DNA of 64,000 nt, from NCBI RefSeq assembly GCF_019973615.1, contig NZ_AP024238.1, forward strand, positions 4,175,989 to 4,239,988, written 5' to 3'. This document shows, one piece after another, positions 50,140 through 59,462 of the stretch. Below the pieces are notes generated by a model that did not search any database, was not told the DNA's origin, and worked only from the letters and a program-made list of their open reading frames with translations. This DNA comes from Rhodoferax lithotrophicus. Lineage in GTDB: Bacteria; Pseudomonadota; Gammaproteobacteria; Burkholderiales; Burkholderiaceae_C. Position numbers and translations under genes: made by a program. The number at the start of each line of letters is the position of its first letter. The stretch's first letter is position 1.

Positions 50140-51183
50140 ATGTTTGGAACATTTCGTCAGTATTTTTCAACTGACTTGGCCATTGACCTTGGCACCGCAA
50201 ATACCCTGATTTACGTCCGTGACAAGGGCATTGTTCTTGACGAACCCTCAGTCGTGGCCATTCGTCACGAAGGTGGCCCACAAGGCAAGAAAACCATTCA
50301 GGCAGTTGGCAAGGAAGCCAAAGCCATGCTGGGGAAAGTGCCTGGCAACATTGAGGCTATTCGCCCAATGAAGGACGGCGTGATTGCCGACTTCACCGTC
50401 ACTGAGCAAATGCTCAAACAATTCATCAAGATGGTGCACCCACGCTCCATCTTTCGCCCCAGCCCACGCATCATCATTTGTGTGCCCTGCGGCTCCACCC
50501 AGGTGGAGCGCCGGGCCATCCGCGAAAGCGCCCTGGGAGCTGGTGCCAGCGACGTTTACCTGATTGAAGAGCCCATGGCCGCAGCCATTGGCGCAGGTTT
50601 GCCGGTATCCGAAGCAAGCGGCTCCATGGTCGTTGACATTGGTGGCGGAACCACCGAGGTGGGGGTGATTTCTCTGGGCGGCATGGTCTACAAGGGTAGC
50701 GTACGTGTGGGCGGGGATCGCTTTGACGATGCCATCATCAACTACATCCGCCGCAACTATGGCATGCTGATTGGCGAACCCACCGCCGAAGCCATCAAAA
50801 AGAATATTGGCTCCGCCTTCCCAGGAAGTGAAGTACGCGAAATGGAAGTACGCGGGCGCAATCTCTCTGAAGGTGTCCCGCGCAGTTTCACCATTTCCAG
50901 CAACGAAATCCTGGAGGCATTGACTGATCCGATCAACAATATCGTCTCCGCGGTGAAAAACGCGCTGGAACAAACACCACCTGAATTAGGAGCCGATATT
51001 GCTGACCGCGGGATGATGCTGACCGGTGGCGGCGCTCTGCTGCGTGACTTGGATCGTTTGCTGGCTGAAGAAACAGGTCTTCCAGTCTTGGTGGCAGAAG
51101 ACCCATTAACTTGTGTTGTGCGCGGTTGCGGCATTGCGCTGGAGCAGATGGAGCGCCTGGGCTCCATTTTTACCAGCGAATAA
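50140..51183 (+). CDS. mreB: Rod shape-determining protein MreB (actin homolog)
   Basis: 347 residues. IDLGTANTLIYV, phosphate-2 loop DIGGGTTEVGVISLGG and adenosine motif LTGGGALLRDLD are the actin-fold signatures. It forms membrane-associated filaments that direct elongation. AGAGGA lies 8 nt before the ATG. First of mreB-mreC-mreD-mrdA. Confidence 0.97.
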   Translation: MFGTFRQYFSTDLAIDLGTANTLIYVRDKGIVLDEPSVVAIRHEGGPQGKKTIQAVGKEAKAMLGKVPGNIEAIRPMKDGVIADFTVTEQMLKQFIKMVHPRSIFRPSPRIIICVPCGSTQVERRAIRESALGAGASDVYLIEEPMAAAIGAGLPVSEASGSMVVDIGGGTTEVGVISLGGMVYKGSVRVGGDRFDDAIINYIRRNYGMLIGEPTAEAIKKNIGSAFPGSEVREMEVRGRNLSEGVPRSFTISSNEILEALTDPINNIVSAVKNALEQTPPELGADIADRGMMLTGGGALLRDLDRLLAEETGLPVLVAEDPLTCVVRGCGIALEQMERLGSIFTSE

Positions 51184-51199
51184 GCGAACAGGCACAGCG

Positions 51200-52120
51200 A
51201 TGCCACTGGGTACGCTGGATGGCGATCCCCCTCCGTTTTTCAGGCAGGGACCTTCTGCGCTGTCCAAACTTGTTTTTTTTAGCGCCTTTGCGATATTGCT
51301 GATGGTGGCGGATCTGCGCTTTCAAATTGCTCAACCCATCAGAGCTACTTTTGCCACCATGTTGTACCCCTTGCAATGGGCCGTGATGCGCCCATTGGTG
51401 TGGGCTCAAAGTGGAAGTCAGTATTTTCAGACTCTAAACACTTCACAAAACAAGGAAGCTGCGGCGCAATACAAATTGGGTTTGCAGTCCCAGCGAGCCT
51501 TGCAAGTTGAACAATTGACGCTGGAAAACACTCGACTACGAGGCTTGCTTGACATGCGCGAACGCATCAAAACTCCAGCGCTTGCAGCTCAGGTGTTGTA
51601 TGACGCAGCCGATCCTTATACACGCAAGGTCATCATTGACAAAGGTGCTTTGGCCGCCGTACAGGCAGGAGCACCGGTGCTGGATGAATCTGGCATTCTG
51701 GGACAAGTGACCCGCGTCTATCCATTGGTGAGTGAGGTAACTTTACTGACTGATCGCAACCAAGCCATTCCGGTACTCAATGTACGCACAGGCGTACGCG
51801 GCTTGGCGTTTGGTGAATCTGGTGCGCGCAGTGGTGCACTAGAACTGCGCTTCATGGATGCCAATGTAGACATGGTGGCAGGCGACCTGCTCACCACCAG
51901 CGGGGTAGATGGTGTTTACCCTCCTGGCTTGCCAGTAGCACGGGTACTCAAGATTGAACGCCGTGCTGATTCCGCTTTTGCCCGAATTGTTTGTGACCCC
52001 GTGGCTCGTGTGGCGGGCAGTTTGCATGTGCTGGTGTTGCAGCCATTGACAGAGCAAATTCATGCTAGACCAAATGACTCGCCTGTGCCCATAGCCAAAA
52101 GCAAAGGGGGTAAGCCATGA
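51200..52120 (+). CDS. mreC: Rod shape-determining protein MreC
   Basis: 306 residues from the ATG at 51200, 17 bp after mreB; a longer open frame would overlap mreB. One N-terminal TM helix (LVFFSAFAILLMVADLRF), a coiled coil (about 75-110), then the periplasmic double beta-barrel with DKGALAAVQAGAPVLDESG and RFMDANVDMVAGDLLTTSG. It links MreB to PBP2 in the elongasome. Confidence 0.93.
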   Translation: MPLGTLDGDPPPFFRQGPSALSKLVFFSAFAILLMVADLRFQIAQPIRATFATMLYPLQWAVMRPLVWAQSGSQYFQTLNTSQNKEAAAQYKLGLQSQRALQVEQLTLENTRLRGLLDMRERIKTPALAAQVLYDAADPYTRKVIIDKGALAAVQAGAPVLDESGILGQVTRVYPLVSEVTLLTDRNQAIPVLNVRTGVRGLAFGESGARSGALELRFMDANVDMVAGDLLTTSGVDGVYPPGLPVARVLKIERRADSAFARIVCDPVARVAGSLHVLVLQPLTEQIHARPNDSPVPIAKSKGGKP

Positions 52121-52650
52121 TCATGCCGCGCGGTCAACAACAATTATTGATGCCAGCCAGCCCTTTGTTTATATGGGGCTCGCTGGTATTGGCAATGAGT
52201 CTCAACATGCTGATCAACATGGGTTGGGTTGGCCGCGCAGTTTGGGTGCCTGACATTTTGGCTCTGGTATTGGTGTTCTGGGTCATTCATCAACCCTTAC
52301 GTATTGGGGTGGGGGTAGCCTTTGTGCTCGGTTTGGCAATGGATGTGCATCAAAGTAGTTTATTAGGGCAGCACGCTTTGGCCTATACCACTTTAAGTTT
52401 TCTCGCCATAGGTATTCATCGGCGCTTGTTGTGGTTCAGCGTGCCATCACAGGCGGCGCAGGTCTTGCCATTTTTTTTTGCTGCACATGTTTTGTCATTG
52501 GTGGTACGCCTGATGACCGGGGGAGATTTCCCCGGCTGGTGGATGGTGTTGGCCCCGCTGCTGGAGGCCCTCTTGTGGCCTGTCGTAAGTGTGCTGCTCC
52601 TGATGCCACAAAGGCGTGCACCCAACCCGGATGCTAATCGGCCCCTATAA
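52117..52650 (+). CDS. mreD: Rod shape-determining protein MreD
   Basis: 177 residues with five to six TM helices; VPDILALVLVFWVIHQPLRIG and GLAMDVHQSSLLGQHALAY are typical MreD segments. It overlaps mreC by ATGA. Inner-membrane member of the elongasome. Confidence 0.92.
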   Translation: MIMPRGQQQLLMPASPLFIWGSLVLAMSLNMLINMGWVGRAVWVPDILALVLVFWVIHQPLRIGVGVAFVLGLAMDVHQSSLLGQHALAYTTLSFLAIGIHRRLLWFSVPSQAAQVLPFFFAAHVLSLVVRLMTGGDFPGWWMVLAPLLEALLWPVVSVLLLMPQRRAPNPDANRPL

Positions 52651-52673
52651 CAGGTTGTCCAAGTAATGCTTTC

Positions 52674-54713
52674 ATGACCGTCATTCGCAATGTTCAACTT
52701 GAACTGGCCCGCTTTCGCCTGCGGGTGTTGGTAGCCAGCCTCGTGGTGCTGTTGTGCTTCGGTTTACTTGCAGCCCGGTTGATATACCTGCAAGTGGTGC
52801 GCCATGAAGATTTGCTTGCCCAGGCTGAAAACAATCGAACGGCGGTAGTACCCATTGTTCCCAATCGTGGTTTGATACTTGATCGTAACGGCATCGTACT
52901 GGCGACCAATTATTCGGCTTACACGCTGGAGATCACCCCCGCCAAAGTGCCTGATCTAGAACAAACCATCAATGATTTGTCACAACTGCTTGAAATCACA
53001 CAACGTGATCGCCGCCATTTCAAAAAATTGCGAGAAGAGGGTAAAAACTTTGAATCTATCCCATTGCGCAGTCGATTGACAGACGAAGAGGTTGCACGTT
53101 TTGCAGCACAGCGCTATCGGTTTCCTGGCGTTGACATCAAAGCCCGTCTGTTTCGCAGCTACCCCTATGGCGAGTTGGCAAGTCACGTGATTGGCTACAT
53201 CGGTCGCATCAATTCAGCGGAAAAAGAACAACTGGACGAATCAGACGATGCCGCCAACTACCGCGGAACGGAATACATTGGCAAGCTTGGCGTGGAACAA
53301 AGCCTTGAACAGCAATTGCACGGCATTACAGGTGTGGACTCCATGGAAACCTCCGCTGGTGGTCGCGCCACCCGCCGACTCACCAGCCAGCCATCCACAC
53401 CTGGCAATACCGTCAAACTGTCCATTGACATCAAGTTACAAAAACTGATTGAAGATATGTTTGGGGAGCGGCGAGGGGCGCTTGTGGCGCTGGATCCCAA
53501 GACGGGTGAAGTATTGGCGTTTGTCAGCAAACCCACCTTCGACCCCAACCTGTTTGTCGACGGCATTGATCAGGAAAACTGGCAACTTCTGAACGAATCC
53601 ATTGACAAACCACTACTTAACCGGGCCCTTCGAGGCACTTACCCGCCAGGTTCAACCTACAAACCATTCATGGCACTGGCGGCATTAACTACAGGTAAAC
53701 GCTCCGCTAGCATGCAAATGAATGACCCGGGCTTTTTCATGTTTGGCGGCCGTCGTTTTGGCAGTCCAGAGAATGAGCGTGGTGGCATCATGGACATGCA
53801 CCGAGCCATTGTGGAGTCCAGCAATGCCTATTTTTATTCTTTGGCCAATGAAATGGGCGTGGATGCTATGCACGACTTCATGAAACCACTGGGATTTGGC
53901 CAGATCACGGGTATCGACATCCATGGTGAGGTACGTGGCGTGCTCCCCAGTCAAGCGTGGAAGCGAGGCTATTTCAAACGCCCGGAGCAGCAAAAATGGT
54001 ATGCGGGTGAAACTATTTCCTTGGGAATTGGGCAAGGGTACAACAGCTTCACCATGCTCCAACTCGCTCAGGCTACCGCCATCCTGGCTAACAACGGCAT
54101 CAAACACAAACCACAACTGGTAATGGCAACGCAGAATGCCAGCTCCGGCATCAGTCAAGCCTTGAACCCAAACACGGCAGAAGACCTTGGCCTCAAGCCC
54201 GAGCACATTGAAGTGGTTCGCAAGGCGATGGTGGGCGTGACACAGGAAGGGACTTCAGCGCGCGTTTTTGCTGGTGCAGGCTACCTCAGTGCCGGAAAAA
54301 CGGGTACAGCTCAGGCTGTAACCATGCGCAAAAATGAAAAATACAACGCCGCCCGTATGGAGGAACACCAGCGTGATCATTCTCTCTACATAGCATTTGC
54401 TCCTGTGGAGGATCCCAAAATTGCATTGGCAGTGATTGTCGAAAACGCAGGTTTTGGCACTACATCTGCGGCACCCATCGCGCGAAGGACTTTTGACTAC
54501 TGGTTACTGGGTCAATACCCCAATAATCAGGACTTGGCTTTGGTGCGCACAGGGCAAGCCGGTGCGCCTGTGGGTCAACCGCTACAAGCCACCGCAGTAC
54601 CGTGGCCCCGGGGTGGGCTACCTCAAGTCAACGCTGCGGTTGAAACGGTAAAACCAACCGCAACACCCCCCACACCACCGGCTTCTACGGCCTCTCAGGC
54701 AGCTTCTTTGTAG
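52674..54713 (+). CDS. mrdA: Penicillin-binding protein 2 (elongasome transpeptidase)
   Basis: 679 residues: N-terminal TM helix, PBP dimerisation domain (NRGLILDRNGIVLATNYSAY), and transpeptidase domain with the acyl-Ser in GSTYKPFMA (SxxK), SSN (VESSNAYFY) and KTGTAQ. It cross-links side-wall peptidoglycan. The C-terminal ~50 residues are Pro/Thr-rich. It is followed not by rodA but by a convergent metH-type gene whose end overlaps it by 19 bp. Confidence 0.96.
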   Translation: MTVIRNVQLELARFRLRVLVASLVVLLCFGLLAARLIYLQVVRHEDLLAQAENNRTAVVPIVPNRGLILDRNGIVLATNYSAYTLEITPAKVPDLEQTINDLSQLLEITQRDRRHFKKLREEGKNFESIPLRSRLTDEEVARFAAQRYRFPGVDIKARLFRSYPYGELASHVIGYIGRINSAEKEQLDESDDAANYRGTEYIGKLGVEQSLEQQLHGITGVDSMETSAGGRATRRLTSQPSTPGNTVKLSIDIKLQKLIEDMFGERRGALVALDPKTGEVLAFVSKPTFDPNLFVDGIDQENWQLLNESIDKPLLNRALRGTYPPGSTYKPFMALAALTTGKRSASMQMNDPGFFMFGGRRFGSPENERGGIMDMHRAIVESSNAYFYSLANEMGVDAMHDFMKPLGFGQITGIDIHGEVRGVLPSQAWKRGYFKRPEQQKWYAGETISLGIGQGYNSFTMLQLAQATAILANNGIKHKPQLVMATQNASSGISQALNPNTAEDLGLKPEHIEVVRKAMVGVTQEGTSARVFAGAGYLSAGKTGTAQAVTMRKNEKYNAARMEEHQRDHSLYIAFAPVEDPKIALAVIVENAGFGTTSAAPIARRTFDYWLLGQYPNNQDLALVRTGQAGAPVGQPLQATAVPWPRGGLPQVNAAVETVKPTATPPTPPASTASQAASL

Positions 54714-55741
54714 AACACATTGTGCGGGAGAAAACGTCCAGGCAGAAGGACAACTTTGTCGTGTATTGCCCCAATGTGTTCCGGCGTAGTGCCGCAGCAA
54801 CCGCCTACGATATTAACCAACCCCTCGACCGCAAATTCGCCTAACAATCGACTGGTATCGGCGGGTGTTTCATCAAAGCCAGTATCGCTCATGGGGTTGG
54901 GTAAGCCAGCATTCGGGTAGCAACTGATGAAAGTATCAGATGCGGCTTTGGCCAGCTCCTGAATGTAAGGTCGCATCAGTGCCGCACCCAAGGCGCAATT
55001 CAGCCCCACCGCCAAAGGTCGCGCATGGCGGACACTGTGCCAAAACGCTGTGACCGTCTGACCGCTCAAAATACGACCAGAGGCATCGGTGACGGTACCA
55101 CTGATGATGATTGGTAAGCGTTCACCACTGGCTTCAAAAAATTCATCAATAGCAAACAGCGCAGCTTTAGCATTAAGGGTATCAAAAATGGTCTCCACCA
55201 ATAACGCGTCCACACCACCTTGCACGAGACCTTCAACCTGTTGGTAATACGCTGCGCGCAGTTCTTCAAAGCTGACATTGCGTGCACCAGGATCATTCAC
55301 ATCCGGGCTGATGCTGGCGGTTTTGGGCGTTGGGCCCAGCGCGCCCAGGGCAAAGCGAGGTTTATCTGGTGTAGAAAATTTATCACAGGCTGCACGTGCT
55401 AATTGGGCAGATGCCAGGTTCATCTCAAACGCAAGATCAGCCATGTCGTAATCCGCCTGAGCTACCGTAGTTGCGCCAAAAGTATTGGTTTCAATCATGT
55501 CAGCACCGGCTGCTAAATAGCGCTCGTGAATATCGGTGATCACGTCCGGCCGGGTTAGGCTAAGCAATTCGTTGTTACCTTTGATGTCTTTGTGGAAGTC
55601 TTTGAAGCGCTCCCCGCGGTATTGCGATTCATCCAGCTTAAAACGCTGAATCATGGTCCCCATGGCACCATCAAGAACCATGATACGTTTTTGCAAAATT
55701 TCTGGCAGCATTTGGCCGCGTGTGTAAGTCTGGTTTTTCAT
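54695..55741 (-). CDS. metH: Homocysteine S-methyltransferase unit of split methionine synthase (MetH N-terminal domain)
   Basis: 348 residues, equal to the first domain of MetH. VLDGAMGTMIQRFKLDE, GADMIETNTFGAT, Zn ligands in GLNCALGA and GGCCGTTPEH are all present. It moves a methyl group to homocysteine, using a cobalamin protein or another donor. The folate, cobalamin and activation domains are not in the window; upstream there is only a cupin gene. In related genomes the two MetH parts are usually adjacent, so here the remainder must lie elsewhere. Confidence 0.92.
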   Translation of the reverse strand: MKNQTYTRGQMLPEILQKRIMVLDGAMGTMIQRFKLDESQYRGERFKDFHKDIKGNNELLSLTRPDVITDIHERYLAAGADMIETNTFGATTVAQADYDMADLAFEMNLASAQLARAACDKFSTPDKPRFALGALGPTPKTASISPDVNDPGARNVSFEELRAAYYQQVEGLVQGGVDALLVETIFDTLNAKAALFAIDEFFEASGERLPIIISGTVTDASGRILSGQTVTAFWHSVRHARPLAVGLNCALGAALMRPYIQELAKAASDTFISCYPNAGLPNPMSDTGFDETPADTSRLLGEFAVEGLVNIVGGCCGTTPEHIGAIHDKVVLLPGRFLPHNVFYKEAA

Positions 55742-55842
55742 AACAACCTATTGTAGAAAGTGCGCAGCCTTGCAGAGGGATCAACATTGATCCAGGCAAC
55801 ATCAATGAATCAACCGGCACAACATATTTCGGCCAGCAGACA

Positions 55843-56157
55843 TCAATAAAAAATGGCGAGCCAAACGGTTTCTTCATCTGGGTTTGTCCATTCAACCCTG
55901 TGTTTTTGATGGGCAGGTATGTTGATGTAGTCTCCAGCTTTAAGGTGCAGGGTTTGATCTTGAAATTGCAGCCGTGCCTCTCCTCTAGCTAGGAACACCC
56001 ATTCGTTTTGCTCTTGGTCATACCAGAAATCTTGCTTCGATTGATGTCCCTTGGAAACGATACGTTCAATTTTTAACCCATCAGCCACGACGATGGTTTG
56101 AACAAGCTCTTCCGGCAAATCAGCTGGAATATTGCAAAATAAATTGGCGGTTACCAT
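55843..56157 (-). CDS. Small cupin-domain protein
   Basis: 104 residues from the ATG at 56157 (the frame could start at a TTG at 56166). Cupin motif 1 region VFLARGEARLQFQDQTLHLKAG and motif 2 GDYINIPAHQKHRVEWTNPDE, with H and E residues for a metal. A single beta-barrel; function unknown. Upstream of metH in the same direction, 101 bp apart. Confidence 0.8.
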   Translation of the reverse strand: MVTANLFCNIPADLPEELVQTIVVADGLKIERIVSKGHQSKQDFWYDQEQNEWVFLARGEARLQFQDQTLHLKAGDYINIPAHQKHRVEWTNPDEETVWLAIFY

Positions 56158-56285
56158 GGCTTTCAATCTATTACATCAGTGTCGAAAAGTTCATACCCCC
56201 TACAGCCTAGGCAACCTAGCATGTTGCATACAACTGATTGCAGTCTTCTTCTTGCATTGTCAATATCAGCGATCTAAAGAGCTGT

Positions 56286-57176
56286 TCAATGTGCATGCCC
56301 CTTCGGCTCAATAATGACCAACGCGATACCACACACCAGCAACCCAGCCCCCAGCCAAAAAGAGGCATCCGGCATTTCTGAAAACACTAGGTAACCAAGA
56401 GCCGGACTGAACAACAGCATTGAAAAACTGCCAGCCTCAACGGCTGAAGCATCTCCAGCACGGTAGGCAAAAAAATAGGCCATATAAATGCCCGATGATG
56501 CCAATCCAATGACTGGCATCAATACCCACAATACCACGGGGATTTGAGGTAATTGAAATCCACTCATCAACCCAAAAGTCACCCAACAGGCTGACTGACT
56601 CCAGGCCAGCACCGCAATTGGGTGCTCACTCCCAGAATATTTCTTTAAGACTACGCCAAGCATAGCCTCCATGAATGCCCCCAGAAGTGCTACCAAGGCA
56701 GCCCATTGAAACGCACTAGGCCCTGGCTGCAAAATGGTCAGTACGCCACCAAAACCGACCGCAACACCAAGCCAGCGCATCCAATGGGGTTTTTCACCCA
56801 AAAGCCAAACACCAAGCGGCAACATGAACAAACTACCTGCCATCAAATAAGCACTGGCCTCAGCCAATGGCAAGTGTGAAACAGCCCAAGCTGCACACCA
56901 CGCAGAAGTCACAATGAAAGCACCGCGCACCATATGCATTCGCGGATTCCGAGTCGCAACAACTTTGCCACGAGTCCAAATAATCAGGGGCGATAACATC
57001 ACCAAAACTATGGTGGCCTGCAAATAAAGCACTTGCTTGGGGGCAATACCCAAGCTCATTAAATGTTTATTGCAAGTATCGAGTATTGCCCAGCACAGCA
57101 TAGCAACCATGACCAGAAATACCCCGCGTGTATTACCAGGACAGGAGCGCCAGAAATTTTGAAAATGAAAGAACAT
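56286..57176 (-). CDS. DMT-superfamily exporter (EamA)
   Basis: 296 residues with ten TM helices and two EamA repeats (LVMVAMLCWAILDTCNKHL; ALVALLGAFMEAMLGVVLKK). LPLAEASAYLMAGSLFMLPLG is a typical DMT segment. Members export amino acids or metabolites; the substrate is unknown. Confidence 0.85.
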   Translation of the reverse strand: MFFHFQNFWRSCPGNTRGVFLVMVAMLCWAILDTCNKHLMSLGIAPKQVLYLQATIVLVMLSPLIIWTRGKVVATRNPRMHMVRGAFIVTSAWCAAWAVSHLPLAEASAYLMAGSLFMLPLGVWLLGEKPHWMRWLGVAVGFGGVLTILQPGPSAFQWAALVALLGAFMEAMLGVVLKKYSGSEHPIAVLAWSQSACWVTFGLMSGFQLPQIPVVLWVLMPVIGLASSGIYMAYFFAYRAGDASAVEAGSFSMLLFSPALGYLVFSEMPDASFWLGAGLLVCGIALVIIEPKGHAH

Positions 57177-57506
57177 AAACTGTTGTGCTGATTAAAACGC
57201 ACAATCACTCCTACAGATCACTACAGCTTAAGGCCCAGAAACTGACCGGATGGGCAATACAGTTCAGCCGGCACCAGAATTGTGCGAGACAACCTGCTCA
57301 CATTGATGTAGCGTTTTGAGATCAAAACTGCGATTTAAGCGGTAGCTCAAAGCACCTTGGATACGTTGTGCATCATTTTTAAAATCCAAGTCTGAGAGAA
57401 AGTTTATTCTCTAAATTTGCAGAGAATCATCCCACATAATGACTCTGATCCATTACGGATCATATCTACACACCATCATCCCAAGCACACAGAGGCATGA
57501 CGGATG
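57177..57506. other. 330 bp intergenic stretch
   Basis: Between the DMT exporter start and a doubtful small gene. Low G+C for the window, no open frame with family features, no repeat or terminator that I can support. It should hold the promoter of the DMT exporter gene. Confidence 0.4.
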
Positions 57507-57650
57507 TTATTTGATAACAAATGCCAGCCCAACCGCACCAAGTGCCAACAAACTGAGTCCAACGATAAAAACCATTTCAACGCGCATCTCATAAGATGCA
57601 CCTAATCTTTTGGATCGCATGGCGATAAATGACAAAAGTGCACGGCTCAT
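57507..57650 (-). CDS. Possible small one-TM protein
   Basis: 47 residues from the ATG at 57650 (MSRALLSFIAMRSKRLGASY), ending in one hydrophobic helix, VEMVFIVGLSLLALGAVGLAFVIK. A G-run lies about 12 nt upstream, further than ideal, and a start at 57695 is possible. No family recognised; it lies downstream of the protease gene on the same strand. It may not be a gene. Confidence 0.35.
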   Translation of the reverse strand: MSRALLSFIAMRSKRLGASYEMRVEMVFIVGLSLLALGAVGLAFVIK

Positions 57651-57826
57651 ATCATGAATGCCCCCTTCCCGCGCCAGTTGACCATTGAAATTCAACTGTA
57701 TTGGATAGAACCATTACATTTGGAGTAAGGTTCAGTTTCATTTCAGATTCTTTAAACGTCATGAAGTGGCTCTTTATCGCAGTGCGCCACTGCGAACACT
57801 GCGTTCTGCCCAATACGGACATGCCG

Positions 57827-59332
57827 TCAGCCAATACGCACAGGCACAAAAATTTTGCTGCCATCACGTTGAATCAGCAATGCCAGTGATTTATTGGCCA
57901 TGCTCACAATCTTGCGAACTTGATCAACGCTCTCAACCGGGGTGCCATTCACGGCCATCAAAACATCACCAGCTTGTACGCCAGCTGCCGCGGCTGGCCC
58001 TGCCGCATTTTCGATCAACAATCCCTGGTGAATGCCAGGGTCACGCATCTCTTGCGGCAGCAATGGACGAAGCACCAATCCAAGCTTGCCCTGATCAGCG
58101 TGAACATCTGTTTTCGCGAGTCGCTCGAGTTTGTTGCTGGCATCACCTAACATGGCCGTAACCTGCTCTTGCTGGCCCTGTCGCCATACCTCAAGATTGA
58201 TTTTTTCACCCGGTGATATGGTGCCAATCAGGGCGGGTAGATCAGCCGAACCAACGATGGCCTGACCATTTGCCTTCAGAATCACGTCGCCACTTCGGAG
58301 TCCGGCCTTATCAGCCGGACTATCTTTATCCACATTGGATACCAACGCCCCTTCCGGTTTAGGCAAATGAAATGAATCCGCCAACGTTTGATTCACCTCC
58401 TGAATTGAGACACCCAGGCGAGCATGACTGGCCTGCCCGGTGGCCACAATCTGATCCTTGACCCTGGTTGCCAATTCAATCGGAATGGCGAATGACAACC
58501 CCTGGTAACCACCCGATCGGCTGTAAATCTGCGAGTTGATACCCACCACCTCACCACGAGTATTGAACAGTGGCCCCCCAGAATTACCTGGATTAACCGC
58601 TACATCTGTCTGGATAAATGGCACAAAGCTGTCATCTGGCAGCGAGCGCCCCTTGGCACTGACAACACCTGCCGTCACACTGTTCTCGAAACCAAATGGC
58701 GATCCAATTGCAAGTACCCATTCACCCACTTTGAGGTCTCGCGTATTACCTGTCTGCACAGTTGGCAGGCCAGTGGCATCAATCTTGAGTACCGCCACAT
58801 CAGTTTTGACATCTATGCCCAGAACCCTAGCCGCAAATTCACGACGATCTGTAAGTTTGACCGTGACATCCTTGGCATCACGTACCACATGAGCGTTGGT
58901 CAGAATGATGCCATCCGCACTGATGATGAAGCCAGAACCTTCACCTCTCACAGGTATTAGAGATTGGTTATGCAATCTACCACCGTACCCCTGAAAGTGT
59001 TTGAAAAACTCGAAGAATGGGTCGCTCGGATCAATGCCAGACATACCTGGCATCCAAGGTCGACTGGCATTGGAGCCTTCCCCATCACCAGCGGTCTTGA
59101 CCATTCCTGTCACACTGATATTGACCACGGCAGCGCCATAGCGTGCCGTAATTTGAGAAAAATCCGGCAAACCCATGGCCGGTGCGGTGGTCATGGTGGC
59201 AACGGGTGTTGCGTTGACCCTGTTGGCTTGTGCATGTGATAAACCCAAAACCCCGAAGCCAGCGGCACCAATGATGCCTGCAGAAGCGAGTACCACCAGG
59301 ATCTTCCGGGGTTTCAATAACTGCGTATTCAT
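57827..59332 (-). CDS. degP: Do-family periplasmic serine protease (DegP/DegQ/MucD-like)
   Basis: 501 residues from the ATG at 59332 (AAGGA upstream); the frame extends into the kinase gene but that segment is not DegP-like. Signal segment LVVLASAGIIGAAGFGVLG, trypsin-like domain with TNAHVV (His), DVKTDVAVLKID (Asp) and GNSGGPLF (Ser), then two PDZ domains (DSPADKAGLRSGDVILKANG; AAAAGVQAGDVLMAVNG). It degrades misfolded periplasmic proteins. It lies 130 bp after a QseC-like kinase gene, suggesting control by that system. Confidence 0.95.
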   Translation of the reverse strand: MNTQLLKPRKILVVLASAGIIGAAGFGVLGLSHAQANRVNATPVATMTTAPAMGLPDFSQITARYGAAVVNISVTGMVKTAGDGEGSNASRPWMPGMSGIDPSDPFFEFFKHFQGYGGRLHNQSLIPVRGEGSGFIISADGIILTNAHVVRDAKDVTVKLTDRREFAARVLGIDVKTDVAVLKIDATGLPTVQTGNTRDLKVGEWVLAIGSPFGFENSVTAGVVSAKGRSLPDDSFVPFIQTDVAVNPGNSGGPLFNTRGEVVGINSQIYSRSGGYQGLSFAIPIELATRVKDQIVATGQASHARLGVSIQEVNQTLADSFHLPKPEGALVSNVDKDSPADKAGLRSGDVILKANGQAIVGSADLPALIGTISPGEKINLEVWRQGQQEQVTAMLGDASNKLERLAKTDVHADQGKLGLVLRPLLPQEMRDPGIHQGLLIENAAGPAAAAGVQAGDVLMAVNGTPVESVDQVRKIVSMANKSLALLIQRDGSKIFVPVRIG

Positions 59333-59462
59333 AAGGGATCCTTTCAAGATGTTGATGAAGACCACAACATCATTGTGAGGAAGCCAACTTAGATGGGACT
59401 TAAATTTCCACCCATCCCCAACCCAGATCAGGCAAACAGAGAAAAGAATGCCAAACGCCGAA

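Noticed and set aside
55742..55842. Possible riboswitch ahead of the metH-type gene
   Set aside because: Only 101 bp of leader and no recognisable cobalamin or SAM aptamer core.
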